From assembly GCA_007693745.1 (NCBI GenBank), contig REDA01000048.1:1-64000 (forward strand): 64,000 nucleotides of DNA, written 5' to 3'. Positions 8,054 through 16,803 of the stretch are shown here, piece after piece. Each line of letters opens with the position of its first letter. Within the stretch, counting starts at the first letter, position 1. This DNA is from Balneolaceae bacterium (lineage in GTDB: Bacteria > Bacteroidota > Rhodothermia > Balneolales > Balneolaceae). The translations under genes were made by a program, and so were the position numbers. Below the pieces are notes generated by a model. It worked only from the letters and a program-made list of their open reading frames with translations, was not told the DNA's origin and did no database searches.

Positions 8054-9877
8054 CTACTGCCCCAAACTCGCGATAGGTTCATCTGATTCGGTAATCCTGT
8101 GCAGCTGGTTTATACCCGGCTGATATACGGTCTGAATCCAACCGGAAGTCCACCGGATTTCAACTCTGTCCACATGATCACTGCTGCCCAGACCGAAATG
8201 AACCGGCCGCTGACTCTGAGAGCTGAAGGTGTCTCCGCCGCTGACATATTTTTTTGTGACGCGCTCACCGCTGTAGAGCAGAATAGTGGTACCGATTGCA
8301 CTACGGTTACTTTTGGTTCCGGTCAGTTCAAAACTGATCCAGTTGTGCTGCGGATCTGCATGATTTTTGTAAACCGTCACTCCCTGGTTCTGACTGGCTA
8401 TGACAAGATCAAGGGATCCGTCACCAAACAGATCCGCATAGGCGACAGACCGGCTGTCTTTACGCAACTCTCCCCCGACATTACGGGCAACTTCCTGAAA
8501 TCGTCCCGCTCCGTCATTCATCCAGATCCTGTTAGCCTGATAACCGGAAAATGTGCGCCCGTTCATAGCCGGCCAGTTATTTGCATCAATAATCACATTT
8601 CGGTTTCCGCCTACAACTCTGGCATAATCGTACCAGTAGTCGGTATCCGGTGTATCAGAGACGTAGCCGTTTGCAACATAAAGATCCAGATACCCATTGT
8701 TATTCAAGTCCACAAATTTTCCGGCATAGGCCCAGTCGCCTATTTCAACCCCCATGCTTCCGGCAAGATTCCGGTATCTGGGCACCTGTTCCGTACCGCC
8801 TCTCCCCGGTACCCAGAGATTGTTTCCCTGCATCAGCACTCCGGCTTCTGATATATTGGTAATATAAATGGAATACAGACCCTGATTCAGTATGTCGCCG
8901 ATCCCGACGCTCATTCCACTCTTGGGTACAAAACCGAGTCCCGCTTCCTGGCCTGTGTTAAAAAAGTATTCCCCTCCCATGTTGATGAAAATCTCATCTA
9001 CTCCGTAATCGTTTGCAAGGATTATGTCCTGGTAACCGGAGTCGTTAAGATCGGCCGCTGCCGCTGCAAGTGTCCATCTTCTGGACGCGTGCAGACCAAC
9101 CCTTTCGGATACATCTAAAAACGTGCCGTCACCCTGATTCTCAAAGAGATAGTTCAAGCCTCCGTTGGTTGCATACTCATAGCTGTCGGGCATCATCCGA
9201 GTATCGGAGAGATTGAACAGATCCACATCCTCATGGTAGTATCCTCCCACAAACAGATCCAGATACCCATTGTTGTTATAGTCGAGCCATACTGCGGTAT
9301 TGGCATTGATGTGGGCCGGAAGACCGCTCCCTTCAGTAACCCGTGTAAAACCGGTTCCGTTTTCATTGCGGAAAAGTTCAGGCCTGCCCCACCGATACAC
9401 AAAAAGATCTTCGAACCCGCTGTTGTTGTAATCTCCCCAGATGGCTCCCATCGAAGCTCCAAGGCCGGGTATATTCAGATCTGCCACTCCCATCTCTTCC
9501 GCTACATTCACAAATGTACCATCCCCATTGTTTTTGTAGAGTGAATTCAGGGTTCCGAACTCACTGCTGGTCAGATAGATATCCGGTAAACCGTTTCGGT
9601 TAAAGTCCACGATCGATACAGAAGCACCCACCGAGGAGATTTGTGGCAGGATGTGATGCAGTTTTTCATCCACAGTGGCCCTGCGATGGACATGCCTGAA
9701 CCCTGCCTGCTCTGTAATCTCTTCCAGAAAAAAACCGTAGCGTTCAATCACCTCTTCCATATTTCCTGTGAAGAGAGGATTCATGATTTCATCGGCTTTC
9801 TTCATGGCAAAGGGTACCGATATCATAAGTACGAATAGAAGCGTAACTACAACTTGTTTCACTGGCAGCCTGCTCAT
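8054..9877 (-). CDS. FG-GAP repeat protein with ASPIC/UnbV domain
   Basis: 607 residues. An N-terminal hydrophobic segment (residues about 8-25) serves as signal or membrane anchor. FG-GAP/VCBS blades follow, with calcium-type loops such as DFNRNGLPDIYL, DYNNSGFEDLFV, DYNNNGYLDLFV and DLNNNGYLDLYV. The C-terminal 130 residues carry the ASPIC/UnbV pattern: NWISFELTGTKSNRSAIG, GGDTFSSQSQRPVHFGLG, then VEIRWTSGWIQTV. These proteins are exported calcium-binding propellers of unknown biochemistry. It lacks a lipobox, unlike the other family members here. It is immediately followed by the RnfD-like gene, and a LacI-type palindrome lies 25 bp before its start codon. Confidence 0.92.
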   Translation of the reverse strand: MSRLPVKQVVVTLLFVLMISVPFAMKKADEIMNPLFTGNMEEVIERYGFFLEEITEQAGFRHVHRRATVDEKLHHILPQISSVGASVSIVDFNRNGLPDIYLTSSEFGTLNSLYKNNGDGTFVNVAEEMGVADLNIPGLGASMGAIWGDYNNSGFEDLFVYRWGRPELFRNENGTGFTRVTEGSGLPAHINANTAVWLDYNNNGYLDLFVGGYYHEDVDLFNLSDTRMMPDSYEYATNGGLNYLFENQGDGTFLDVSERVGLHASRRWTLAAAAADLNDSGYQDIILANDYGVDEIFINMGGEYFFNTGQEAGLGFVPKSGMSVGIGDILNQGLYSIYITNISEAGVLMQGNNLWVPGRGGTEQVPRYRNLAGSMGVEIGDWAYAGKFVDLNNNGYLDLYVANGYVSDTPDTDYWYDYARVVGGNRNVIIDANNWPAMNGRTFSGYQANRIWMNDGAGRFQEVARNVGGELRKDSRSVAYADLFGDGSLDLVIASQNQGVTVYKNHADPQHNWISFELTGTKSNRSAIGTTILLYSGERVTKKYVSGGDTFSSQSQRPVHFGLGSSDHVDRVEIRWTSGWIQTVYQPGINQLHRITESDEPIASLGQ

Positions 9878-9902
9878 TACGGTATCTGAATTATTCTGAG
9901 TA

Positions 9903-9917
9903 TGAAAGCGCTTTGCA
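9903..9917. promoter_or_regulatory. LacI-family operator-like palindrome before the UnbV/RnfD-like pair
   Basis: TGAAAGCGCTTTGCA contains the perfect 10-bp palindrome AAAGCGCTTT with a central CG, the usual form of LacI/CcpA-family operators. It is 25 bp upstream of the start codon at 9877, where a repressor would block transcription or early elongation. The rest of the 297-bp gap up to 10174 shows nothing recognisable. A LacI-family gene occurs at 42363, but a link is only inferred. Confidence 0.45.
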
Positions 9918-10174
9918 AACTAACGCAAACAAAACGGAAATAATATAATGAAGTGTTACTCCCCAAACCATTACGGATGTGTCACATAGATGGGAAAATC
10001 ATCTTTCAGGCAGAATCCTGTTAACTCAATGTAAGAGAATGTGATGTTCTGACAGTGCCATTACCGGACATCGCATTTCGGGGAATGAGCCTGAAAACCA
10101 GACAGATCATCGGTTCTCAGGCAGAGAGCAGCGCCTGATTCAGATTTCATCCTGAAGGGAGTCGGGTTCATCAT

Positions 10175-11482
10175 TTACCGGTTATCCGATTCCGCAACCC
10201 ATTCAAACTGATGAAAATAAAAACGTCCGTTACGTATTTCAGCAATAAATGCCGGCGTGACATTATTCCAGGATCCATCCAGCCGAATTGTGCCTGTGAT
10301 TCCCTGATAGGATTCAATCGATGTGATTTCATCCCTGACAAGGGCGCGGTTCAGTCCCGCTTTCCGGATGGATTCAATCAGTAATCTCGCTCCGTCGTAC
10401 GCCTGCACTGCGAAACTGTTGGCCTCCGTCTGATATTTTTCCCGATAATTTCTGTAAAAAGCTTCCAGTTCAGAATTACCGCTTTCCGGATGAAAGGGAT
10501 AGGCGGCAATCACCCCTTCGGCATGTTCACCGGCAAGTTGAAGAAAATGCCCGGATACGGCCTTATCGGAAGTGAAAACGGTCTGATTCATTCCCGATTC
10601 CCTCATCTGACGGATGATCTCAGCAATTTCATCAACTTCACCCCAGAGTACGACGGCCTCAGCCCCGGCAGCCTCGATTTTCTCCAGATAGGGTGAGAAA
10701 TTTCGCTCCCCCGGCAGATAGACCTGTCGGATGACAAGCGGTGTGCCCAGCCTTCGGGCACCGTCCACAAATTCCCGGGTGCCTACTCTCGCGTAACGGT
10801 TGTTTGCTCTCAGCAGAGCCACCCTCGTATAGCCTCGAACATTGTATGCCTCATTGAGCAGAGCAAAATTGAATTGACGGTCATCCTGATTGGTTCGTAT
10901 CACCCATGGAATGCGTGTGTCTGTGAGTGTAGGATCCGTGCTGCCTGTCGTAACCATGGGAAGCTCCAGTTTCAGGGCAACCCGAATGGCAACGTGGGTA
11001 TTGTTTCCGTCAATGGACCCAATGGCTGCAAGCACTCCCATATCATCCAGACTTACCAGCTCATTACCCGAGGCACCCCAGAGTCCGAGATCGTTTCTGG
11101 CGATCACCTCAAACGGGATTCCCCGAAAGCCGCCCGCCCTGTTGGCCTCTTCAAATGCCATAAGAGCCCCGTTGAGCATATGCTGTCCATTCATAGAATA
11201 ATACTCACTCGATCCATCCAGCGGAGCTATGAACCCAATTCTGACCACTTCTGGATTTACCGGAAAGGGGTATTCACGGGCCGCCCCCAGATAGGGATGC
11301 CGCTCTTCAAACCACCGGTAATTCGGTTCCATAAAGTTAAAGAATGGATAGATTTGTGCGGGCGTATTTGCAAAAGTATGACGAGGTGGTTCACTTTGTG
11401 TCTGAGCCCCGGCGAATTCTGCACGCACAGAGATGATCGCGCAGATGGCGCCAATCAGGAGTAACGGATACCGTGTTTTCAT
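10175..11482 (-). CDS. Periplasmic substrate-binding protein, branched-chain amino-acid (Peripla_BP_6) type
   Basis: 435 residues with a signal peptide (LLLIGAICAIISVRAEFAGA). The type I periplasmic-binding fold is seen in VRIGFIAPLDGSSEYYSMNGQHMLNGALMAFEEAN-like sequence, DMGVLAAIGSIDGNNTHVAIRVALKLELPMVTTGSTDPTLTD in pieces, VLWGEVDEIAEIIRQMRESG and FAVQAYDGARLLIESIRKAG. Relatives bind Leu/Ile/Val, amides or urea for Liv-type ABC importers, or act as sensor domains. No permease or ATPase gene for such an importer is in the window. It lies 17 bp after the RidA-like gene, at the end of the run that begins at 18504, so it is likely to serve that system as a ligand binder. Confidence 0.88.
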   Translation of the reverse strand: MKTRYPLLLIGAICAIISVRAEFAGAQTQSEPPRHTFANTPAQIYPFFNFMEPNYRWFEERHPYLGAAREYPFPVNPEVVRIGFIAPLDGSSEYYSMNGQHMLNGALMAFEEANRAGGFRGIPFEVIARNDLGLWGASGNELVSLDDMGVLAAIGSIDGNNTHVAIRVALKLELPMVTTGSTDPTLTDTRIPWVIRTNQDDRQFNFALLNEAYNVRGYTRVALLRANNRYARVGTREFVDGARRLGTPLVIRQVYLPGERNFSPYLEKIEAAGAEAVVLWGEVDEIAEIIRQMRESGMNQTVFTSDKAVSGHFLQLAGEHAEGVIAAYPFHPESGNSELEAFYRNYREKYQTEANSFAVQAYDGARLLIESIRKAGLNRALVRDEITSIESYQGITGTIRLDGSWNNVTPAFIAEIRNGRFYFHQFEWVAESDNR

Positions 11483-11499
11483 GGAGTGTTGACTGTTTG

Positions 11500-12078
11500 T
11501 TACCGGTTTTTACATATGGCTATCGCTTCTATTTCGACCAGCAGTGTTTCCCAGCAGAGTCTCGCCTGAATGCCGGTGCTGGCCGGTAGCGGATCCAGTT
11601 TCATCCAGTTGTAAAACTGTGTGCGAATCTGGTTGAAATCTTTGTAATCCCTCTCAATATCGCGCAAATAGCAGGAGGTTCTCACAATATCGTGCCAGCT
11701 CATATTCTCAGCCTGAAGAAGTTCGGTTATGTTTCTGAAGGTTCTCCAGCACTGTGCTCTGAAATCGCCTATATGCGCAGCCTGCCCCTCTTCATTCACA
11801 CTGGCGGTTCCGGATATCATGAGAACCGTATAGGAACCCAGCTCCAGCCGGATCGCTCTTGAGAAAGAGGAAGGTCTCTCGTAATTGAATGCTTCATTCA
11901 GCACTCCGGGTGCCTGTACAGCTTTTTTTTCGATTGGAGGCCTCTCATCATGAAGCTCCGGAACTGTGTACCGGCTGATCTGATCATCCCCGGAAAGTAT
12001 TCCAAGTTTTATCATCTCCTCCTTTTCATTTTCTGACATTCCTTTGACGCTTGCCGCTAACTGTATCATTTCACTCAT
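11500..12078 (-). CDS. RidA/YjgF-family protein with N-terminal extension
   Basis: 192 residues. The C-terminal 130 match the RidA trimer fold: AIRLELGSYTVLMISGTASVNEEG, AQCWRTFRNITELLQAENMSWHDIVRTSCYLRD, and a final block STGIQARLCWETLLVEIEAIAI in which the Arg of ARL and the Glu of EIEA correspond to the RidA active-site pair. RidA members hydrolyse reactive enamines and imines; several subfamilies act on other substrates. The first 60 residues, rich in charged residues, are extra and not recognised. No signal peptide is visible, so it is cytoplasmic, unlike its exported neighbours. It sits between the Reg_prop gene (42 bp away) and the substrate-binding protein gene (17 bp), which suggests work on a product imported or oxidised by the same system. 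Confidence 0.85.
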   Translation of the reverse strand: MSEMIQLAASVKGMSENEKEEMIKLGILSGDDQISRYTVPELHDERPPIEKKAVQAPGVLNEAFNYERPSSFSRAIRLELGSYTVLMISGTASVNEEGQAAHIGDFRAQCWRTFRNITELLQAENMSWHDIVRTSCYLRDIERDYKDFNQIRTQFYNWMKLDPLPASTGIQARLCWETLLVEIEAIAICKNR

Positions 12079-12120
12079 TGTATTCTGTTTTTAATGGTTT
12101 TGTCATTGATTAAATAGTAA

Positions 12121-13326
12121 TCAGAGAATGGACTCGTCCGCATAACCGGTTACCACTCCCCTGCTGAGGCCTCTGGAGGTAGCCACCCAGATCTCATCTC
12201 CGCGGATATCCATATTCCAGATAAAACCGTGTGAAATGGAGGTCTCTGTAGTGATTCTTCTTTGCCTGTCGCCGATAGTGATACGGGTTTCTCCCAAAGA
12301 AGACCCCTCTGCAGGATGATAGGTGACCCACACATTCCCATCGGAGGTATTGAGTCCGTCGTCGGTGGCCATATATCCGATACCGTATTTCGCCTTCACA
12401 GCATTTACAAAATTACTTGTGAGCGGACTGTTATGATCGAAAAAGCCCCACCATCGCTGTCCGTTGTACCGGCTGAGGCCGAAGTACGTGGAAACCCACA
12501 GAACCCCGTTATCGAATGCAACTCCGGTTGTTATATCATGCACAAGGCCGTCATCCGGAAAGAGTGAGATTTGAAAGTGACCGTCCGGATCCCGGTAAAC
12601 CCTGAACTGATCCGTTTCATTGTTATACTCAACCACGCCACCGCCCCACGCTGCAATCCAGGCCTTCTCCCCGCCATAGGTTATTCCATAGGTCCATGGC
12701 TCATGCATTGGAGAAGTCTCTTCATTGAATATTTTCCACTGATTCGTGTAGGTATCAAACCGGTTCGCCCCTGCTGCGGTGGCGATCCAGGTGTATCGTT
12801 CATCAGCTTGCACTTCATACACCACATCATTCGCCAGACCGCTGTTAAACTGATCAAATCGCTCAAAAACCCCTGCCGACCAGCGGTTTAGTCCGCTCAT
12901 CGTCCCGATCCATACATCGCCCGTGGACGCATTTACATCCAGTGAGATCACATTCCGGTGTGCCAGCCCGTCCTCCGGAGTGTAAATGGTCCATTTGCCG
13001 TTTTCAAGCACGGCAAGCCCCTGATCCGTTCCTACCAGAATTCTATCCTCATCAATTTTTACCGCATTGATTTTATTGGACGGCAGACCATCGTCCATTG
13101 TGTAAACCGTCCAGTCACCATAAATGGGCACGGCCGGAAACCGGAAATCTTTCTCTTCAGAATCAGGATTTATCACGCTTTTCGAATCCATCTCTGTCCC
13201 GGCTTTCTCCGAACCAGAATGAAGAGTGCCGGATCCGTCCGGCAGGTCACTCAAGCCGGTAATCATCATCAGGCTGATCAGAAGAGATGCTACCTTAACT
13301 CGTTTGGAATGGAATGTAGATTTCAT
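12121..13326 (-). CDS. Exported beta-propeller protein of the two-component-regulator propeller (Reg_prop) type
   Basis: 401 residues with a signal segment (VASLLISLMMITGLSDL). At least six repeats follow the Reg_prop pattern of GLPSNKINAVKIDEDRILVGTDQGL, then GLAHRNVISLDV with VWIGTMSGLNRW, GLANDVVYEVQ with TWIATAAGANRF, GLVHDITTGVAF with LWVSTYFGLSRY, and a last EIWVATSRGLSRG. In hybrid two-component sensors such repeats form the periplasmic ligand domain. Here there is no transmembrane helix after the propeller and no kinase, so the protein is a free propeller. It is 15 bp downstream of the triheme cytochrome gene, within the same likely operon. Confidence 0.85.
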   Translation of the reverse strand: MKSTFHSKRVKVASLLISLMMITGLSDLPDGSGTLHSGSEKAGTEMDSKSVINPDSEEKDFRFPAVPIYGDWTVYTMDDGLPSNKINAVKIDEDRILVGTDQGLAVLENGKWTIYTPEDGLAHRNVISLDVNASTGDVWIGTMSGLNRWSAGVFERFDQFNSGLANDVVYEVQADERYTWIATAAGANRFDTYTNQWKIFNEETSPMHEPWTYGITYGGEKAWIAAWGGGVVEYNNETDQFRVYRDPDGHFQISLFPDDGLVHDITTGVAFDNGVLWVSTYFGLSRYNGQRWWGFFDHNSPLTSNFVNAVKAKYGIGYMATDDGLNTSDGNVWVTYHPAEGSSLGETRITIGDRQRRITTETSISHGFIWNMDIRGDEIWVATSRGLSRGVVTGYADESIL

Positions 13327-13341
13327 ATCGTTTCAGTATTG

Positions 13342-15354
13342 TTATTGATAGTATTTTGCACTGCCGATGGATAGAAGGTACTCAACCAAATCATTCAGCT
13401 GATCTTTTGTCATATCGTTGGCAACTCCATGCTCATCCTCATCATTGAATACAGTCCAGAGCTCTTCCAGCGTGTTGGCTCTGCCATCATGCAGATATGG
13501 AGCAGATTCATAAATGTTGTTGAGATGCGGAGTCAGAAAATCCTGATGGCTGTCTTTGTCGGTACCGGTACCGACATCATGCATCAAACGGTCGGTAAAA
13601 TTTGGCGGCGGGTGACAGGTGATGCACTGGTCTCTGAGCGGAATGGCTTTTCCTGAATTTGTGGTTGTCCGCTCGAAAAGCTCCTTTCCTCTCTTTTGTG
13701 CCGGAGTAAGTTCACCGTTTTCAGTTCGGTACATGTTAGGCGGATGATCAATTCTGCTGGTCATGAACCCAACCAGCGCGTTAAGGTCATCGGGTGAAAA
13801 GACTTCCGTTCTGGTAATAAAAGTTGAAAAACGCATACCACACTGCATATAGATGCTTGTATTGCGCCCATTCCATTTAAACGGGGATGTATTGGAAAGC
13901 TCCCGCAATGTCTGAACATTGGAGAGATCTGTGCCGGGATAGTAGGCCATGTCGTACGTCAGGCCGTCTTCATGATTATCCGGGTGACAGGAATAGCAGC
14001 TGTACTGATTTTGAAATGTATGGGCAGCGTTGTTAAAAAACTGCTCTCCCCGCCGCAGGAATGCATTCTGATTTCCCTGTCCTACGACGATCTCACCGGT
14101 TTTTGCATAGGACTGAGTCTCATACAAGGAGATCCTGTCTGTAAGCCTCTCCGCCACAAAAAGAGTTTCACCATCTGCGGAGAGAAGCAACCCCTTGGGA
14201 TTGGCTCCGGTTTCAATTCTTTCAATCACGTACCTTTGGCTTAGAAGGAGATCGTTTTCAGGTTCAATGATCACTCCTTCCCGTACATCTGCGATTACCT
14301 TTCGCACCTGATCCAGATCCAGGACTGATATTCTGTCAACCCCGGAGTGAGAGATGAACACTTTCTTTCCGTCGGGACTCACTTTTACATCGAATGGATC
14401 AGCGTAGTACGAATTCGGTTCATCCAGTGGCAGCTGAATCATCATTCCATCTTCAGGTGATATAACCCCGAGGGAAAATGTCATCATCCAGCCATGTTCA
14501 ATTTTGACCGATGGAACAAGATTTTTAGGTTTTACAAGAGTAGTGAAAGCGAGATCCCCTTCCGGAGTAAAATCGATCCGCTCCATGATGTGTGATTCCA
14601 TGAAAAACCGCCTTTCTCTCACACGCTGCGTCCCGGCATTAATCAGGGTTACTTCTGTTTTCGGGGGAGCTCGGTGTTCAGTAAGATGAGAACGCTGACT
14701 CACCACAATCACATGTTTCCCGTCGGGTGACAGCCCTATTCCAGTGGGATAATTGCCTGCTCGAAGCCGACGCATTTCCCGGCCTGAAGAAAGGTCCAGT
14801 ACTGATACGTCTGAGGTATAGGTATTGGCTACATAGAGTAAATTTCTGTTTGAGTCGATTGCCAGGCCAGAAGGTCCGCCACCCGTTTCAAAGATTCCGG
14901 TTTCCTCTCTTGACTGCATATCAATTACAGAGACTGTATTGGACCACTGATTGGAAACATAAGCTGTTCTGTTATCCGCAGAAAGAACAACAGAGTGGGG
15001 TCTTTTGCCGACAGGAATCTCCTTCTCAAGCAGATAGTCTGAAAGCCTTGTGATAAAAAGTGAATTGGATTCCTGACCTGTAACCAGCAGATATTCACCG
15101 TCTGTTGTACCGGCCATGTTATAGGGCGATTTGTAGACGTCTTTATATCTGTCCACAAGAAAACCATCCCTCTGCATGTAGCCATGACAGGAGATGCATT
15201 TCATTCCTTCAATATGCCGTTCTCTCACTTCAGGGATCACGCCGATGGTGTAATAATCGTAATGATCCAAAGACCAGTTGTAGAATCTGTTGGCTGCAAG
15301 AAGCAGTATCAGACCCAATATCACCAGCAAAAGGGTTCGTTTTCTAATTCTCAT
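13342..15354 (-). CDS. Three-haem YVTN-propeller/MauG-like cytochrome c
   Basis: 670 residues from ATG at 15354 (a GTG lies one codon earlier). An N-terminal helix (about residues 7-23) anchors or exports it. A first haem site CISCH is at residue 53. A YVTN-type beta-propeller occupies about 80-430 (TAYVSNQWSNTVSVID, LLYVANTYTSDVSVLD, VFISHSGVDRISVLD). Two further sites, CYSCH at 453 and CITCH at 577, belong to a cytochrome c peroxidase/MauG-like region ending in TPHLNNIYESAPYLHDGRANTLEELW. MauG relatives carry out H2O2-dependent oxidations on proteins or small molecules. The gene overlaps the preceding propeller gene by 11 bp, so the two are translationally linked. The substrate is unknown. 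Confidence 0.9.
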   Translation of the reverse strand: MRIRKRTLLLVILGLILLLAANRFYNWSLDHYDYYTIGVIPEVRERHIEGMKCISCHGYMQRDGFLVDRYKDVYKSPYNMAGTTDGEYLLVTGQESNSLFITRLSDYLLEKEIPVGKRPHSVVLSADNRTAYVSNQWSNTVSVIDMQSREETGIFETGGGPSGLAIDSNRNLLYVANTYTSDVSVLDLSSGREMRRLRAGNYPTGIGLSPDGKHVIVVSQRSHLTEHRAPPKTEVTLINAGTQRVRERRFFMESHIMERIDFTPEGDLAFTTLVKPKNLVPSVKIEHGWMMTFSLGVISPEDGMMIQLPLDEPNSYYADPFDVKVSPDGKKVFISHSGVDRISVLDLDQVRKVIADVREGVIIEPENDLLLSQRYVIERIETGANPKGLLLSADGETLFVAERLTDRISLYETQSYAKTGEIVVGQGNQNAFLRRGEQFFNNAAHTFQNQYSCYSCHPDNHEDGLTYDMAYYPGTDLSNVQTLRELSNTSPFKWNGRNTSIYMQCGMRFSTFITRTEVFSPDDLNALVGFMTSRIDHPPNMYRTENGELTPAQKRGKELFERTTTNSGKAIPLRDQCITCHPPPNFTDRLMHDVGTGTDKDSHQDFLTPHLNNIYESAPYLHDGRANTLEELWTVFNDEDEHGVANDMTKDQLNDLVEYLLSIGSAKYYQ

Positions 15355-16798
15355 CACCCGGGTAATTCGTTTTTAATAATCCGATATGATTCACATATTC
15401 GGCTCTGCCTGTACCAAACAGCTCTGCAGCCGGTTCATTTATGGCCAGGGGAACCTGGTTAGCTGGAGCGGTATACTGCCGCGGATTCCATCCCGCGAAT
15501 CCTGATCGTTCTCCGGGCATGACCCAGAACCAATCTGTTGGTCCTTCAGTAATCCGTCCGTCAGAATCAATTTTGGAGAGCTGAATGGGACTGGCGGTAT
15601 CCAGTTTGATATACAATGAGCCATCTGATGCCGGGGTAAGCAGGGTATCAGCTTTTGCCAGGCTTCGAACCAAAATCCGGAATTCAGCATTGCTCCCTTT
15701 ATTTCGGCTGAGATATGAGGTGACCGGATCCACAATCACGGCGATTCCGTAATTCATGGAAGGATTGAGTGATGACGGCAATACTTTCGGAACTGACTGA
15801 ACAGCCCCGGCGATGACAGGATCGGTGTAGTGATATCCGGGAGAATTCAGGTATAGATCAATGGATCCATCCTTCAGATTCAGTTTGTAAAGACCGATGG
15901 TTTCCGAATCTTCTTCCCTGTAGGAGATTAAGAGGTCTGACTCCTTGCCGGGGTGGAAAGAGTGAATAAATCCGTTTTCAGTTCGATAGTGAGTTACGGG
16001 CTCCTCAAAAGGGTTGCTGTAGGAAACTGACTGAACCGTTTTTGCACCTTCCTGGTCCACTTCTGAAGTTAAGAAAAGGATTTTCCCATCGCCGTTCTCC
16101 CGGACTCCTCCGTGAATTCTTTGATCTTCTGCGGCTGTGAAAAATCTCATATTTGCGGTTCCATCAGGCCTGATTGCTTTCACGACAGGGGATGTTTCAG
16201 AAGGGAAAACCTGTCTGCTCGTATAGATAATTCTCCCGTCAAGCAGCATCGATCCGGAGTGATCTGCAGACGGATGAAATGTGATGGGTTTGGTGTTTCC
16301 GCTTTCCGGATCCTGAATATAGAGTGTGGATCCGCTTCCCATGGATGGATGCTCCCAGATACAGCTGTAACCAATTCGCTGATCCGGTAAAAAAAAGGGA
16401 TCGAAACAGTTGGTTTCAGGGCCGGAAAGTTCCTTAAGCCCCCTGCCGTTAGTACGGATCATGAATATCTGCCAGTTTGAGTATTCCGTTCTTTTCGCTG
16501 CAAATATAACGGATGTTTTGTCGGTTGACAGGTAGGGTGAATTCGCGGAGTAGAGTTTATCGGAAAGGATACGGGGCGAAACAGAAGGATTTTTGGAATT
16601 TAAAACCACAATATCTGACATGCCGCGAACCGAATTCATATCGGGCAGCCCGGAAACCGGGACAAGCTCTGAGGCCTGGGTACGAACGACAATGACTGTT
16701 CCATCGTCGAGAGCCTTATCCCCGCGGAGTAAAAAGAAAAACAACAGGGCAATCATAGCCATGGCTGAAAAAATAACTAAGGGCATATGTCGCTTCAT
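15344..16798 (-). CDS. Hydrazine-synthase-alpha-like/PD40 beta-propeller protein with the haem site replaced
   Basis: 484 residues from ATG at 16798, which has an AGGAG eight bases before it; a GTG at 16807 overlapping the upstream stop is the alternative. A single N-terminal helix (VIFSAMAMIALLFFFLL) anchors it. TolB/PD40-like blades follow (SPYLSTDKTSVIFAA, NWQIFMIRTNGRGLKEL, HSGSMLLDGRIIYTS). The end matches the family related to the middle domain of hydrazine synthase alpha, where a conserved PGE-x-R-G-CxxCH-x-x-R-x-x-APxN binds haem c. Here that stretch reads PGERSGFAGWNPRQYTAPAN, with F434, W437 and N438 in place of Cys, Cys and His. It therefore cannot bind haem c covalently. It lies between the UnbV-like and triheme genes. 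Confidence 0.75.
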   Translation of the reverse strand: MKRHMPLVIFSAMAMIALLFFFLLRGDKALDDGTVIVVRTQASELVPVSGLPDMNSVRGMSDIVVLNSKNPSVSPRILSDKLYSANSPYLSTDKTSVIFAAKRTEYSNWQIFMIRTNGRGLKELSGPETNCFDPFFLPDQRIGYSCIWEHPSMGSGSTLYIQDPESGNTKPITFHPSADHSGSMLLDGRIIYTSRQVFPSETSPVVKAIRPDGTANMRFFTAAEDQRIHGGVRENGDGKILFLTSEVDQEGAKTVQSVSYSNPFEEPVTHYRTENGFIHSFHPGKESDLLISYREEDSETIGLYKLNLKDGSIDLYLNSPGYHYTDPVIAGAVQSVPKVLPSSLNPSMNYGIAVIVDPVTSYLSRNKGSNAEFRILVRSLAKADTLLTPASDGSLYIKLDTASPIQLSKIDSDGRITEGPTDWFWVMPGERSGFAGWNPRQYTAPANQVPLAINEPAAELFGTGRAEYVNHIGLLKTNYPGDEN

Positions 16799-16803
16799 CC
16801 CTT

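Noticed and set aside
7256-9877. Enediyne biosynthesis cluster
   Set aside because: UnbV- and UnbU-like proteins are present, but no enediyne polyketide synthase, thioesterase or tailoring genes were seen.
13327-13341. LacI-like half site TGAAACG
   Set aside because: The second half of the palindrome is missing, and the site lies in a 15-bp gap inside an operon.
15344-16798. Hydrazine synthase/anammox function
   Set aside because: Only a distant fold relative of the alpha subunit; haem site lost and no beta/gamma subunits or other anammox genes.
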